A stretch of DNA of 64,000 nucleotides from Pinus tabuliformis (GCA_031772625.1 CM062817.1:891112184-891176183), one strand, 5' to 3'. Counted from the stretch's first letter, positions 9,420-22,048 are shown. Translations and numbers: made by a program. Notes: generated by a model not told the origin, from the letters alone.

Positions 9420-12400
9420 CTGTCGATGCAGCAATCTTTGTGCAGAGTCCTTCCAACTATTCTCAAACTACGCAAAGGTCAGTAGCGCACTAAGCTACCG
9501 CTTGCTGGATCTGCTACAGACACTGTTCTGAGACTTCTATGTCGGGAGTGCTTCTCTGCATCAATGTGTGCATCCCCTACATGTGTGCGAGTTTGCCTTC
9601 TATTTCTATTGTGATGGTGAAGGCCTCGTCGATCCAAGGTTGAACCCATGCCTTCAAGACTACTTCCTTATGTTGTGCTGCGTCCACCTTCTCCTTTAGT
9701 GCTTTAGCCTGCTGCATCCATGTAAGCCTCTAAGTGAGGACCACCTTCTACGCAGTTCCTCGGACACTATCATACTATTGTTGGAGTTCTCGCACCTCTG
9801 TCTCTAAGCACTGAATGTTGGGGTCCTCCTGCTAATTTGAGAGGACCTCAAGTGATTCTTCCAACATACTGGTGCAGTCTCGCACTACACCTCCAATTTC
9901 CTCCAACCCCGTTGTGATAGCACTAGCGTGCTATTCTTTGACTTTCAGGGGAGTGGATGGCTGCGCCTTTAACCATAGCTCGGCGATCTGAAGATTTAGC
10001 TCTAGCTGAACCTTTGTCATTTCCCCCCTCGCCTCGCGGACCCCGGCTGCTAACCTGTGGATCCGCGCCTCCGCTAGTATGGCCAACTCTAGGATGCTTT
10101 GGAAAGCATCATCTATCACCTACACCAGTTGTTTCTTTTGTGACACCAATTTGTCGTGCTGCAAGCTTAGTTGTTCCATATTTATTTTCTGCTCACTAAA
10201 GACTTGGAGTGCATGGCTCTCCATAGCTCGCATCTCTACAGCTATCCCATCCTGCAACACATATAAGGTCTCACGCAGAAGTGTAGCTAGATTAAGATTG
10301 AGACCTTTCAGCGCCCTAACCGAAGGCCTATCGGCCTCATTTGATGTCACTAGTGCCCCTTCCAGCAACACTATGGTGTTCGTCATACGTGTGCGAAACA
10401 TCTACTCTGCTGCCATGGATCCGACTGCGAAGTTAGTCGAAAGGGTACCAACCTGAGGGGGGCATGCCTGTAATTCCTACAACTGCACTCTAAGGGCCCC
10501 CAACACAATATGGTTCTCCTGTATGAAATCTTGGAGAGCCTCAAAGGTGACATCATGCACAATTTCTCCAATGTCATGCAGACCACCCTAGATTAGGGTG
10601 ATCGGGTCAATGGAAAACTTTGATGCCTTGACCTTCTTATGTGACCCTGCCCGCTCTATTGGGTGTTGGAACTTTAGCTATGTTGATGCATTTTGTGGGT
10701 CCGTGCCTCCTTCTTCTGTCTCTGCTCCCTCTGATTCCTGCCCCTGTGTTTTGTGGCCCTTGCCCACCTTTGTGGCTGCCTCCTGTGTTGTTGCTTCTGC
10801 GACCTTTTCCTACTCAACGACTTTCTATGTTGCATCCCACGCCACCTGTACTTCTGCTGTCGCTAGTTCCTTCCTGCACTTCTCAGCCAACTGTGCGATG
10901 CACAACTTGGCCTCGTCTTTCTTCTTTTGCGTCGCCGACTTCTCGATGTCTGGGGAGCGCCACTCCGGCAGCCATGCCTCTAGTACATTGAAAATAATGT
11001 CATCAGTGGCTACGAAGGGTAGCTTTGTCCACTGTTTATTCAGGTCCTTGCGCACCTTGATATAGATGTTATGCATGTTTGCTTTAAATTCTGCAAAACT
11101 TTGTAGACTGTTGTACACAGTGGGTGACAACTACGACTTACAGTTGATCCCCATTCTGAGGTTCATCTCCATGAACACCTAGAAGATTTTGTTGTCACAT
11201 ATCCTTTGTGGCCCAGAGCAAATCATACTTCGGGGTCTTCGATAGATCCCTATCAATTATGGGGAATTGACTGTCCTCTGGCAATTCCCCAGCCATGAGC
11301 ACTATGGACAGCAACAACCATGCATAGTGGAATGTTTTGCCTTGTTTTTGGGCTTCACAACAATTTTCTAAAAACTCCTTGCAAAGGAATTCACACCAGT
11401 TAAACTGGACCCCCTCCGTGCACTGCTCAGTCAGTGCTACCACTGGTGCAGGTACTTCGTCTACGCGGCACTTGCGCATGACCTTTCCTGCCAGGATTTG
11501 GGTCACCATGCGCACTGCTTTCTCCTGGATGTTGGAGATGGAATAGCCCCTTTTCTTCTTTTCCATCTTGTACTTTTTCTTCATGGCCTCTGCGATGGCC
11601 AAGTCACTACCCTTCCCTTCTGATATGTCTGCGGGGTCCTCTCCTTTGCATGGAAGCCGGGAGATGTAGTGAATCGGGTCTGTCGTGATGGGGATGGGCT
11701 CCTCCAGCCACAAAAACCCATCATGCACCAGGCAGAGTAGCTGCCTAATGATGAAAATGGTTATTAGTGCGTGGTGGAAGTGCGGCACCCAAAGCAAATT
11801 CAGTAGTCCAACCTTCTGCACTCCGCGCAACCACTTTCGTGGCTCTAGCTCTGTAACCCCTGCTGCGATGTTCTGCTTGGGTTTCATGAAGTTCCTTGTC
11901 TCTGGGTGAGTGAACTTCTTGTGGTCAGCGAGGTCCCAATCTTAAAATTTCGGGCTCGTCACACGTCCCAGGTGTGTGCCTTCAAACATAATATTTTCTA
12001 GGAGGATCGGGGTTTGGAGCGAGCTCTTGGTCTTATCCATGTCCTTGGGCACTTTCGCCTTCCCTTTTCATGGGAGAACATAGGTGGGTAATTTTGTCAT
12101 GTGGTGCATAGGCTGAGTGTCCTCCTCCATGCATTCATCGTCTTCCTCCGTGATGATAAGATCCTCCAAATATTCTTCTTCTTCATTCGTTTCTATAGTG
12201 ACATCTTTCCCCTTCTCCTCCATTAACAGTTTGGTGCACTGCGGGTTCCACAAGGACACACATACGGGGACCATTGCTTGTTTGTCCCTCTTGGGTCTTG
12301 GTGTGTGCGGTGATTTCGGTATTTCTACCATAATCCCAACGCCTTCTGGACCATCCCCCATAGTTAGGGCCTATGCGGCCTCCTCAGCGGTCATTTCTGT

Positions 12401-12430
12401 TATTTCCATAACATCCTAAGCAGTTGCCAT
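9420..12430 (-). pseudogene. Element E ORF2, unknown product with C-terminal coiled coil
   Basis: Read from ATG 12430. It starts with an acidic segment (EEEEYLEDL, EEDDECMEED), then a globular block at 11887-11195 that is open for 230 codons and holds the pattern Pro-Ile-x-Ile-Thr-x-Asp-x-Ile-His-x-Ile-x-x-Leu-Pro-x-Lys-Gly-Glu-Asp-Pro. The 3' third (11130-9420) reads as long heptad-like helices, in several frames. At least four stops and a frameshift break it. The ITxDxIHxIxxLPxKGEDP pattern resembles proteins common in conifer repeats and faintly the plant mobile domain, but I cannot name it. It replaces the RT-integrase part of an autonomous element. Confidence 0.55.
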
Positions 12431-13016
12431 CGTACTCATCCAAAAATATAGCACTCGCGAACTTAGAGGCTCAATCAACACTTGGCTCACAACACTCGGG
12501 GCTCTGCTCAATCGCTCAATTCTCAAATCACCAAATGTTGTTTGCTAGGCAGGCCTTTGTATTTTATAGTGCTTTTTGAATTTGAATTTGACTGTTTCCC
12601 CCCAATTCCAGTTCATTAATGCTTTCTTGGTAGTAGATTTTCCCAAATATTGCCCATAAATCGCATCTTAAATGCCTGTTGCCCACTCCATTTGGCCTCA
12701 AGTCGAGCATCCCATCGTGAATAGTGACTTCAACAGTCACTTTCTGACCAACCCATGTGGTAGCGTAGCCCCCCGTGCGCAGTCGCAGACCTTGTGACTT
12801 TTTGTTTCTGCACGCAGCTCCAACCTCGCATAGCTTCCAAGCAGAGTAGTTTATAGTATCACGCTTCCTTTCAACTACTTGGAGTGCTAAGACTATATTT
12901 CCTTCAGCTAGTCAGGCATCCGCACCACCTGTATAAAGTTCCATCCTGTTCTTCGTCATGGTTCCTAGAGAATTCCCACCTTTTATTGTTACGGTCGGCA
13001 TCGCGCACTTCACCAT

Positions 13017-13975
13017 TTACAATGCGCTACCCTGGACACTATTCTTAGCAATACGCAGTCCAAGCCAAGGCATTAGAATAATCAATTCACGACTATAGTG
13101 CTCAAACTTGTTAGCATGATCATACGCACCATGCCTTACCATCCTAGTTTTTTCGGTGAGAAAATATTCCTTTATCTCGTCCTCCAACTTCTTGACTTTC
13201 GTGTCCACCAGAGCGCTTTTCTTCCTTAACTGTACCCTTTCTTCTTCAAGTTCTTAGAGTCTAAGGTTTCCCTATTGGATCTCTGCTTTGAAGGTTCCGT
13301 GAACCATCATCCCTATTAGTGCTAGATTAGGCTTTTCAAGTTCTAGAGGGCTTATAGCATTCGTCTCATATTCCAGCCTTGGCAGTGCCTACATGGTTAG
13401 GTTCTTGCATGTGGTCCTATACACCCATAGAACCACTGGTACACGCAGGTCCCAGTCAGTTTGTTTTTCATTATGGACCCTGTTCAGTACTTTGCACACT
13501 TTGTCAAAGGCTGCCACGCAGATAACCTTCTATGCACTTAGTCTTACCATACCTCCTGGTCCCAAAAGGAGGCATTGTCCACATCATTGTATTGCTTTCT
13601 CCTTCTATCGATCATGTTTCCTACCGCGCGGACGGTGTGCCTTTGTGCAGGTTGCGCACCATATGCGTGTATCCATATGGGAAGGTGGGCACGCAGGTCG
13701 TTCTGTCCATCATATTTTTCCTTTATCCGCATCTGAGGCTTTCCAAATCCTAGGCGCATCATCCTTCTACATTCACGCCAGTCCTCAAAATTCTGTGGGT
13801 GCATACCCCACCACCTTGTGGGTGTAGGCACAGTACCCATTGCAGAGCATCGAAACGTTGTTGTTCCTACTACTTTTTCAAATTTGTTCAGGAACTCCTC
13901 TACCTCACTTAACTCGTCATATGTAGGCAGGTCTCTTGTCTCCATTGCTACGCAGTGAAATGACCTTATCATCAT
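13017..13975 (-). pseudogene. Element E gag-like ORF downstream of protease
   Basis: An open frame of 143 codons (13975-13544) begins Met-Met-Ile-Arg-Ser-Phe-His and contains Arg-Trp-Trp-Gly-Met-His, then Asn-Phe-Glu-Asp-Trp-Arg and Tyr-Asp-Gly-Gln-Asn-Asp. The Trp-Trp-Gly and Asn-Phe-x-Asp-Trp pattern resembles a retrotransposon gag capsid helix. Beyond it (to 13017) is a Lys/Glu-rich coiled-coil fragment. Its location after, not before, protease is unusual. It could be a second capsid-like domain or a spacer protein specific to this family. Between 12431 and 13016 I see only broken frames. Confidence 0.5.
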
Positions 13976-14011
13976 GTTACAGTTGAGCGTGGTTACCTCG
14001 TGTAACTAATT

Positions 14012-14682
14012 CTACCATCGTTTTATCTCTTCGTCAAAATCTAATGTGCAGGAGCTTTCGCACTCCCATGATATTTGGCCATCCGCAGTGGGATTTACCC
14101 AGTCTTTCTCCAATGTGGTTATCTTGTAGATGCAGTCCAGATTGTCATTGTTGTCATTGTTGTGCACTGGTTTTGTGTAGCGCGATCCTTCTGCAGGGTC
14201 TAAAGATACCAATATGCGTAGTGACTTTTTCTCAAAAATCATCTTGCATTTCTTTATATTTATCACTCCATTCATGTCAGTGACCCAATTTATTCCCAAT
14301 AACGTGGGATAGGGATTGTTGTCATCAACAATCTCTATCACTTCGAAATCTACTAGCGTGCTCGCTCCTTCGATATCCATTGCGATTCCCTGCAATCTCC
14401 CCATAGGCAGGATCTTTTGCTAGTTTTCCATTCATAGTTGGATAGGAGACCATTGCAGTGCAGGCCTACCCATGCACTCCTATGTCTACTTTGGTAGGAC
14501 CTTCACGTCCGATCCTAGATCCAGAATCACTTGATCCAATTCATATTCCCTGATCTGCATGGTCAATCTCATCTCCATTCCTATTTGCATCTTGTGCTAC
14601 CCAAGTTTTTGGACTACACGCGGCTCTCCTAGCACGGTCCCAGCACAACTAGCTATGAGTTCTTGTAGCCCCTTCACAGCCC
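14012..14682 (-). pseudogene. Element E retropepsin (protease)
   Basis: Continues, across the F insertion, the frame that follows the zinc knuckle at 47434-47141. The catalytic motif reads Leu-Asp-Leu-Gly-Ser-Asp-Val near 14520. The flap and second conserved motif follow at Pro-Tyr-Pro-Thr-Leu-Leu-Gly-Ile-Asn-Trp (about 14310), a typical Leu-Leu-Gly-Ile-x-Trp retropepsin ending. One stop lies after the catalytic motif. The protein would mature the E gag in particles. Confidence 0.75.
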
Positions 14683-14686
14683 TGCT

Positions 14687-14957
14687 TGTAGGTTTACAAT
14701 ACATATTTATACATGCCGAAGCATCCAATACCATGGACCGAAAACCATCGCGTCCAATACCATGGACCGAAAAACCATCGCGTCCAAAAAACATGTGCGA
14801 AAATCATGCACAAAACCATAGGTGGGTCCGCCCAACCTAACATATGGTCCAAAACCAAAATTTTCCAGGGCGCTACCCCGGACCCCATAAAGTGGGGTTA
14901 CGGGTGTTTTTCAAACCCCCTATTAACTACGTGGAAAGAATATAACACAACCCAACA
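14687..14957 (-). repeat. 3' LTR of element F, internally deleted
   Basis: 271 bp, against 428 bp for the partner at 46507-46934. Both start TGTAGGTTT and end CCCAACA on the plus strand. The 157-bp difference is a single block missing just after the first 9 bases. Six substitutions, mostly at CG sites, were counted over the shared part. Confidence 0.9.
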
Positions 14958-14972
14958 ATCTCCCACTTGTTG
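14958..14972 (-). promoter_or_regulatory. Polypurine tract of element F
   Basis: On the minus strand CAAGTGGGAGAT immediately precedes the LTR start TGTTGGG, the classic plant copia tract. Confidence 0.85.
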
Positions 14973-15006
14973 TTTTCTTTCCACAGGAGGCCACATGAGA
15001 GCTTAG

Positions 15007-15686
15007 TCATTTTTTCAACCCTGAGATTCCCATTGCTTCTCTACACCAAGAGAACTTCTCAGAGCTCACAGATTTTGTCAATGCATCTGCAATATTCTTC
15101 AAAGTGTCCACCTTTACCAGCATCACCTTTCTGTCTTCTATCATATCCCTCACAAAGTGATACTGAACATCAATGTGCTTTGTCTTTGAATGATAAGCAG
15201 GGTTCTTTGCCAAGAAAATTGCACTTTGGTTGTCACAGTCTATTCTTATAGCTCCCTTTACTAACCCCATACTTGAACACAATCTCTGCAACCAAACTGC
15301 TTCCTTGCTTGCAGGAGTGGCTGCCATGTATTCTGCCTCTGTAGTTGATAGTGCCCCTACAGATTGCTTCTTACTCATCCAACTGGCTGAACCTCCAAAT
15401 AGGTTAAACACATACCCACTTGTAGATCTTCTCTGATCCAGATCTCCAGCCCAGTCTGCATCAACAAAGCCATGAATATCCAACACTCTGTCCAATCCTG
15501 GTCTTCCTTGGTAGCACAAACAATAATCACTAGTGCCACGCAAACACTTGAAAATCCACTTCACTGCTGTCCAATGCTCCTTCCCAGGTTTTGACATAAA
15601 CCTGCTCAATACTCCCACTGCATGTGCAATGTCTAGTCTAGTACAGACCATTGCATACATCAGGCTACCCAATGCACTTGCATATG
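15007..15686 (-). pseudogene. Element F pol, C-terminal RT and RNase H part
   Basis: Open from the B insertion (codon pair Tyr-Ala) to its stop. It begins Ala-Ser-Ala-Leu-Gly-Ser-Leu-Met-Tyr and Thr-Arg-Leu-Asp-Ile-Ala-His, the standard end of copia RT. RNase H follows, with the catalytic residues in Val-Asp-Ala-Asp-Trp, Thr-Glu-Ala-Glu-Tyr and Cys-Asp-Asn-Gln-Ser all present. The last part (Ala-Asp-Ala-Leu-Thr-Lys) is the usual copia C terminus. The other part of the gene is at 43143-46384. Confidence 0.95.
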
Positions 15687-16726
15687 TGTTATAGACATTT
15701 TTGTGCCTTACAGCTCTAAGCATGAAATGTCCATAAACCAAGGGATCCTAAGTCCCTAAAGGTGTTGTTCCAGCTCCTAAAGAAACACAGTCAACAAATT
15801 ACAGCTTCTCCCAGAATTTCTCCACCAGAAACTGCTCAGAACTAGTCAAATCGGGATCATTTCAGCTGCTCCACTAGCTAGCTGCGTTGCAAAGCACCCA
15901 AATACACTGGCTAGGTGTGTTGCAATGCACTTGAATGCACTACCAGGGTGCGCTGAGCAGGAAATGACAAGTGGCAGAGTCATTCCAAGAGGTGGAGAGA
16001 CAATGGAAGCTTCCAGGATCTTCTCCAATGACACTTGCCTCACTGAATTCGAACAGTGATGAGTATGAGGCTCTCAGTCTCCAAGTGGAAGCAAGAACTG
16101 ACAGAGAGAGGCCACTAATCAATTCATGAGCTGACTCATCCCCTTTGCATACATCTATATATGGATCCCTCACCAAGAGATCCAGAGGCTGGAATTTTGT
16201 ACATTGCAGAGAATTGTTGTTGGTTTTGAGATAGATATCAGAGTATTGGGTGATTTATGCTTTGTTGGAGGTGAAGAGGGGATTCTATGCTGGGAGGTTG
16301 ATGCTGGATCAGGAATCATTGGTTGTAACTCCTCCTGGATCTTCTTGTTTTATCAATAAAACTATTTGAGTTTCTCCTGCATGCTTGTATATCATTGATG
16401 TTTGTTATATTTGTATGTTTAGCTTAAATCTGATCCTAAGCTATTTATGAACATAAATCCATGTCTTTGTGTAGTTTCTTTCTTCTGTGATCTTACAGGA
16501 ACTTAGTGAAGCTGGGCAAGTAAGGGAGAAGGTAGCTGGAAGCTGTCAAAGAGGAGAGAGATTGGATCAAAGGACTAGTGCAAGACATAGGTTGGTTCAT
16601 CCTATTCCTCTTCGTTTATAGTTCATAAAGGAGAATACAAGAGTAGTTTTCCCTGTTTGTTTCTGAGGTCACTGTCACACCTCAGTGGGATAGGGTCATT
16701 CTGAATAGACACTTTTCCCGTTAACA
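15687..16726 (+). repeat. 5' LTR of element B
   Basis: 1040 bp, TGTTATAGAC to CCCGTTAACA. A TATATATGG box lies near 16154. It is the exact length of the partner LTR (42103-43142). Confidence 0.95.
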
Positions 16727-16729
16727 AAA

Positions 16730-16747
16730 TGGCGACTCCGCTGGGGA
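16730..16747 (+). promoter_or_regulatory. Primer binding site of element B
   Basis: TGGCGACTCCGCTGGGGA, three bases after the LTR. This is the primer site type reported for Tat/Ogre elements (tRNA-Arg). C has the same site with one change. Confidence 0.9.
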
Positions 16748-18462
16748 TCGTGTCTAGTTAGTTTGTTTGTGTTTCTCTTGTTGTTTGTTTCATAAACTTA
16801 GAAGTAGCGAATCGAACTGCATTTGCCATTAACAAATGCAAAGTAGACATCTGCTGCTTCAATCCATTCACTAGATCTATTTATGATTTGAACAGATGGT
16901 TCACAAATGATCTGATTACCCTTTATGATAGCTCTTAAACCTTCATTAAATCAACACTCTGATTGTGCATTACTGATTGATTTTACCCGGCCAAAAACCA
17001 TAGATTAAACTGCAAACCGTGACCCAGAACCCAGATAGAATTCTCGTTTCTGCCCCATCGCAGGTGCTGTGAAGAGTTCCTGCATTTCAGCGCAGTTCCC
17101 AAGAGGAAAACCTGCGTTGCAATCCAGTTTCTCTGTGTACCATGTGCGTTGATCAGCTTAGCCCTATGCAACTGAGGTTCTTTGCTCATTTTTTCCAGTT
17201 TTGTCTCTGATTTTTGCAGCCTGTGATCAGTGTGTGTGTCTATTTAAAAACCCCTTTTCTTTGCCTTAATTCCGCCTCAGTTATATAAAAGAAACTGTAT
17301 TTGTTTTTGTGTGTTTGTTGCATCATTTACAGTTTCCCATTGCAAAAGTAGAATAGCCATAGTGTCGTCCTTTGATTTAGATCTGTCGTAAGTGTCGATT
17401 TGATCTTAGGAGAAAGTTTATTTGCTGTTGACAGTTGATTATGCTTTTACTTTTGTCTTTGGCTTGAATTTGTGAATTTCTAGTGTCGAAAAAAGTGTTT
17501 ACTTCAAAATAATAAAGTGTCGTAATCGTCTCTACCTTTTGATTTCGAAAAGAAGCTTGTTTATGTTTTTCGCTTGAAAACGAATTCAAATTTGTACAAC
17601 AACTTTCTTTTTAAGCATCAATATTAAGAAAGTGAAAAACAAATACATGCACATGTGCATTTGCATATTGACAGTCTATTTGGCTTGATTTAGGAAAAGT
17701 GTATTTACAGTGTGCTCTTTGCTCTTTGAGAAAAGATTGTGTCTTTCTTTTCCCCTTGTAGCTAGGATTTTCATTGCTGAAAAGAGATAAAAGCTTGCTT
17801 ATCATCTTTAGATTGCATTTTAGGAATTACATCTACATCTCGTGGTGAACCCAAAAGGCAAACTTCATAAGAAAGATCAACCTAAAATAAATTCAATGAA
17901 CTTAACAACGCTTTGTAACTTAACGCACAACATCTAGAGGTCTAGGCTAGAGACGTATTCCGACGTCGTAAAGCCTGGTAACTGTTGTCCTCACTGATGG
18001 TTGGGTGATTCCTCCACTTTGAGGCGATAAGTGCCAGTACGGACTTGTGCTCCCACGTACCATCGAGTATATATTGGGAGACCCCTATAGGCATAAAACC
18101 TGTATCCATAGGAAGCCGTGTCGGCCGCCCTACTGATCGCAATGCACCGAACACAGCATTCGGGAAGATTGACTGCCGTACCGTAAAAATTATTATGCAG
18201 TTTTACGATTGGTTTGGTACTCCCTCTACCTAGACCTCCAGAGCAGTCCCTTTCGTTCCTTTTTAGACTCCTTAAAGGAAAAGGTCCATCTAAGCACTTG
18301 TCACTTCAGGCTCATTAAAAATCGAAGGAGACTAGAGTCATCTTTTGTTTTTTCTCGACTCTTAAAAACTGAAAAAACAAGTTGTGTCAAAAGCGTCTAA
18401 AATTCATTTAATACGGAAACATACTTTCCCTTTTATTTTAGTTGATCGAGTAATCCGCAATC
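16748..18462 (+). mobile_element. Untranslated leader of element B
   Basis: About 1.7 kb without a long sense ORF between the primer site and gag. It aligns with the leader of C (57721-56016). A block at 17940-18180 is much better conserved than the rest. Near the end (18240-18400) it holds CTTTTT/AAAAAG-type inverted repeats like those of the 3' hairpin array. The sequence CTTTTATTTTAG near 18430 looks like a 3' splice site just before gag, so the leader may contain an intron. This is inference. Confidence 0.6.
17940..18180 (+). other. Conserved leader block (B)
   Basis: Matches 56300-56545 of C on the opposite strand. Over about 115 bases (18055-18170) I counted about 7 differences, while flanking leader is clearly more diverged. 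The minus strand is open for 70 codons here (18154-17942), and the C copy encodes a similar antisense peptide, sharing Ala-Leu-Arg-Ser-Val-Gly-Arg-Pro-Thr and Gly-Phe-Met-Pro-Ile-Gly-Val-Ser-Gln-Tyr-Ile. Confidence 0.6.
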
Positions 18463-21456
18463 GTGGAGGAATGTCAATTGAAACCCCGTCGTTCGCGGAG
18501 GCTTACGAGTCAACCGTCTTTGTCTCCGGAAGCGAAACCAGTACGGACAAAGCGAACTCGTTTAACCGGATCCAAGTCTCCTATCAAAGTTAGAACAAGT
18601 GTTCCAACAACATCAGAGACTCCGGTTACTCCAAACATTTCTGGAATCCCTGCCTCAACAGAAGAAGTTCAACAGCCACAGAAGGACAGTGGTACTGATC
18701 CTAGTTTGAGAATAAACACTTGTGTTACTAAACCAGTTCCATCTATAACCGGTTCAGAGAGTCTTACTCTTCAAACATCTGTCGCTGCCTCTTCGGCACC
18801 AGAAATATTTTACGGACCTGACGGTCTTCCCCTTCCACCTGGTTTGATTGTGATAGAATAAATTGTAGAAGATCCTCAAGCAAGTACTCCAACGCACTTT
18901 GGAGTCAGGATCACTCTATTTCCTTCGACATCAGAAGTTAGTCTACCACCAGCGGAAGTTCCTGTAGAATCGCTAGGTAATCTTTTGGATAGACTACAAA
19001 TGTCTGAACAACCGTCAACATCTAGGACTGTGTCTTCTGACACAGCGACGGCAGAACTCCCTGCTGTCACTCCAACAATGTTCGCCGGCATACCATCTGT
19101 CCCGACTACCTCACAACTGCTAGAAGGAGCCCATCCAGGGGCTATTTCGACAGTCTGGTTCGTTCCTGTTTGTTCATCCGGAATTATATCCGGAAACTCT
19201 TATGTTAAGTCTCAACAAATTGATCCATTTGGAGGTCAATTTGGGTAGTCCGGGCCCCAAGGGCAAACAATTCCCTTGAGTTCTGGATTACCACCGTATG
19301 GGGGGCAGTATGCCCTGTCATTATCCCCTCTGGGAGGATATCCATACGGGAGTTCACAACAGCATTCAGGTTATACTGGAATTACTTCAAGTGGTTGGGT
19401 ACCTATACTACCTCAATAACCAAGAGTTGTATATTCGATGCAACATTGCGTAACTGTGTCGAACATACCGACTGCGCCAGCTATTGTGACGGTGTCGCAA
19501 GTTCAAGCGCTGCCTGTTGTATGTCAACCTCAAATTTCTCAGGTTGTAATGCAACAACCCCTTGACCCTGGGACTCAACCACAATCGCCGACTAGTGGGG
19601 CGACACAGGCCCAGACGAGTACAATTACCCCTCACCTTGGTCAAACGGTTAGTATCGGGCAACAGCACATGGCTGGTGCAATACCAACAACCACAATTCC
19701 AGCAAGTATACCAAGGTGCTGAGCAGCAGATCTTTGCGAACAGTGGACAGCCATACATTTAAAACGGTTAAAATCAACCATTTTATAATGGTCAAGTCCA
19801 CCAACCTTACCAAACATACCAGCATCAAATGCATTATGCCGGTATGCAAAGACCAACTGCTCAGGCGATTCCATCGTATCCTGGGTATGCTTCACCTAAC
19901 CTGAATCAACAGTTACCATTCGTGGCAACTTTGGAGTTACCTAATTTAAACCGGTTAACAAACGATCCAATTGCTTACGCCCCTTGGTGGCCAGCGATTC
20001 CGCATAAACTTCCATCAGATATTCCTAAATTTAATGGAAATCTGGGTGAAGATCCATCGAATCACGTGATGACATTTCATCTATGGTGTTCATCAAACAC
20101 TTTAAATGATGATTCGATAAGACTTCGCCTTTTTTAGAGGACGTTAACGGGTCCAGCGGCAAAATGGTACATTGAATTGCCTAGAGCTTCGTTCGACAAC
20201 TTCAGCACCTTAGCCACAACCTTTTTAACCCATTTTCAATTACCGATAAGGTATGAAACGAGAACAGAACTTCTTACCAACTTTAAACAGACAACAGCCA
20301 CTCACATATCTGATCATATACATGAGTGGCGACGTCGTCGTAGGATGGTAAAAACGTACGTTCCCGATCAGCTATTAGCTGAATGGTTTATCAAGTCATT
20401 ACTACCTTCCATCACGGAAGATGTGGCAAAGGGGGGAGTCGTAATGGAAGAGCAAGTGATCGCTCGTGCACAATATCTGGACTTGATTTACACTCATTCC
20501 GGCATGCTCTACGACAAAATACCTGACGCCCCTAGACCGGAATTCTCAATTCCTCCTCCTCCTAAATCGAACAATGACTCTCACGCCGGCGATGGCGTGA
20601 TTGGCACAATAGACACGAAATCGACAAAGGCTACGTCCAAGAAGGCCTGTAAGATTTCAGATCAAAATGCAAAAGATGAACTCCTTGCTTCGGAAGTAAA
20701 TGTTGTGTCGTCAGATAAGGGCAAAGAAACCAAACAACCAGGAAGCAAGAAGAAAGGCAAAGGGAAGAAGAAGAAATAGGATGAGCAATCACCTGAAAAA
20801 TCTTCTTCAAACCCTCCTGGAAATAGGAAACAAAAATATCCATGCATGATATGCGATGAGGATCATCGGACTTTAGATTGTCCACACAGAGCTGAGCTTA
20901 AAAAATTCTTTAAGAGTTCGAAAACCTCAGCAGTGTTAACTGATCCGTTTCCAAATCTAGGAACAAATCTGGTTGAAAGTGGAAATGCTTCCCCGTCTCA
21001 AGTGCTAATGTTGTCGATTTCAAAACAACAGAATGATGCTTTGATTTCGACAAGGAACAAAGATTACGGGAATCTGAACCTGTCGAACAACAAGGATAAA
21101 GATCAACCGAGTAGTTCGACAACAACTTCGACAGAAGTTGTACCACCCACCATCCCTGAATTGACAATAAAACCGCCTAAGGGAGTAGTACACAAGTCGA
21201 CATTTAATCCCCGCGCTAGAGCGGCGCAGCATTATAACATAGTGGAAGATTTGGCCCAATCGCCATTCGCTATGTCGACTCTTGAAGTACTACAAAATTG
21301 CCCATCCCAAAGGCAGGCGTTGTTATCAGCCATTGGTGGGATTGATCCAAAGGATTCCAATCTTGTATCCTTCGACCACAAAGGGTACGATCCTCAGTTA
21401 CCAGCTCAATTAGCTTTCCTTGTTCAAGTGAAAGCCCTCAACAAAATTGTTCACTG
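18463..21456 (+). pseudogene. Element B gag (capsid and nucleocapsid)
   Basis: Starts in a frame whose first codon is now GTG (Glu-Glu-Cys-Gln), so the original ATG is probably lost. A Ser/Thr/Pro/Gln-rich N-terminal part (18463-19760, several stops and a frameshift near 19680) precedes the capsid at about 19915-20530. The capsid has Pro-Lys-Phe-Asn-Gly, Lys-Trp-Tyr-Ile-Glu-Leu-Pro and Phe-x-Thr-His-Phe patterns typical of Retrotrans_gag. A Lys-rich linker leads to the zinc knuckle C-x2-C-x3-H-x4-C (Cys-Met-Ile-Cys...His...Cys, near 20850). Stops at 20137 and 20779 break it. The protein would form the particle shell. Confidence 0.85.
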
Positions 21457-22042
21457 AACGATTATTGATGAGGGGGCATCTACATGTATTATGTCGATGA
21501 GTTGCTGGAAAACTTTAGGATCTCCAACCTTGTCGCGATCTGCGACAACATTAAAAGCATTCGACGGAAGGACATATACCCCATAAAGTATCCTAAATAA
21601 CTTGAAAGTTGAACTAGGAGGGAAAACAATAGAAATAGATGTTGAAGTCATCGATGGGAATCTTGATTACAACATCCTACTAGGACGACCATGGATATAT
21701 GCCATGGCAGCTGTTGTGTCGACCTATTTTAGAAAGATTGCATTTCCCTTTCAGGGAGGGATTACAATCGTCGACCAACAAAACTTCCTCCCCAATGGTT
21801 CACAAGTTACAGGAAGCATTCCCATGATCCATGGAAGCCCCCATTCGCTTCAGAATATCGGAGTAGGCCTACTAAAAGATCCTATACTAATGGGAACTTT
21901 CGCTCTTCCACCTCCAATCAATTTGGCGGAAGTAGCGTCGATAGGAACCTGCAACATGATATCTTCCACAAAGATCTCAGAAAACGATATCAACATGGAT
22001 CATGCAATGGTTTTGCCCCCGAGCCTAATAGAAATATTATAG
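21457..22042 (+). pseudogene. Element B retropepsin
   Basis: The motif Ile-Ile-Asp-Glu-Gly-Ala-Ser lies at about 21460-21480, with Glu in place of the usual Thr or Ser after the catalytic Asp; C and D share this. The C-terminal motif is Asn-Ile-Leu-Leu-Gly-Arg-Pro-Trp at about 21670. Stops at 21455 and about 21585 break the frame. It would cleave the gag-pol polyprotein. Confidence 0.85.
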
Positions 22043-22048
22043 CAATCA

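Noticed and set aside
14559-15251. Plus-strand ORFs across the F 3' LTR
   Set aside because: They run through the LTR and antisense to the E protease and F RNase H, so they are shadows.
15840-16176. Minus-strand ORFs repeated at 42262-42592
   Set aside because: They are in both LTRs of B; stops and changes show no coding constraint.
19408-19895. Overlapping minus-strand ORFs
   Set aside because: Shadows of the low-complexity gag N terminus of B.
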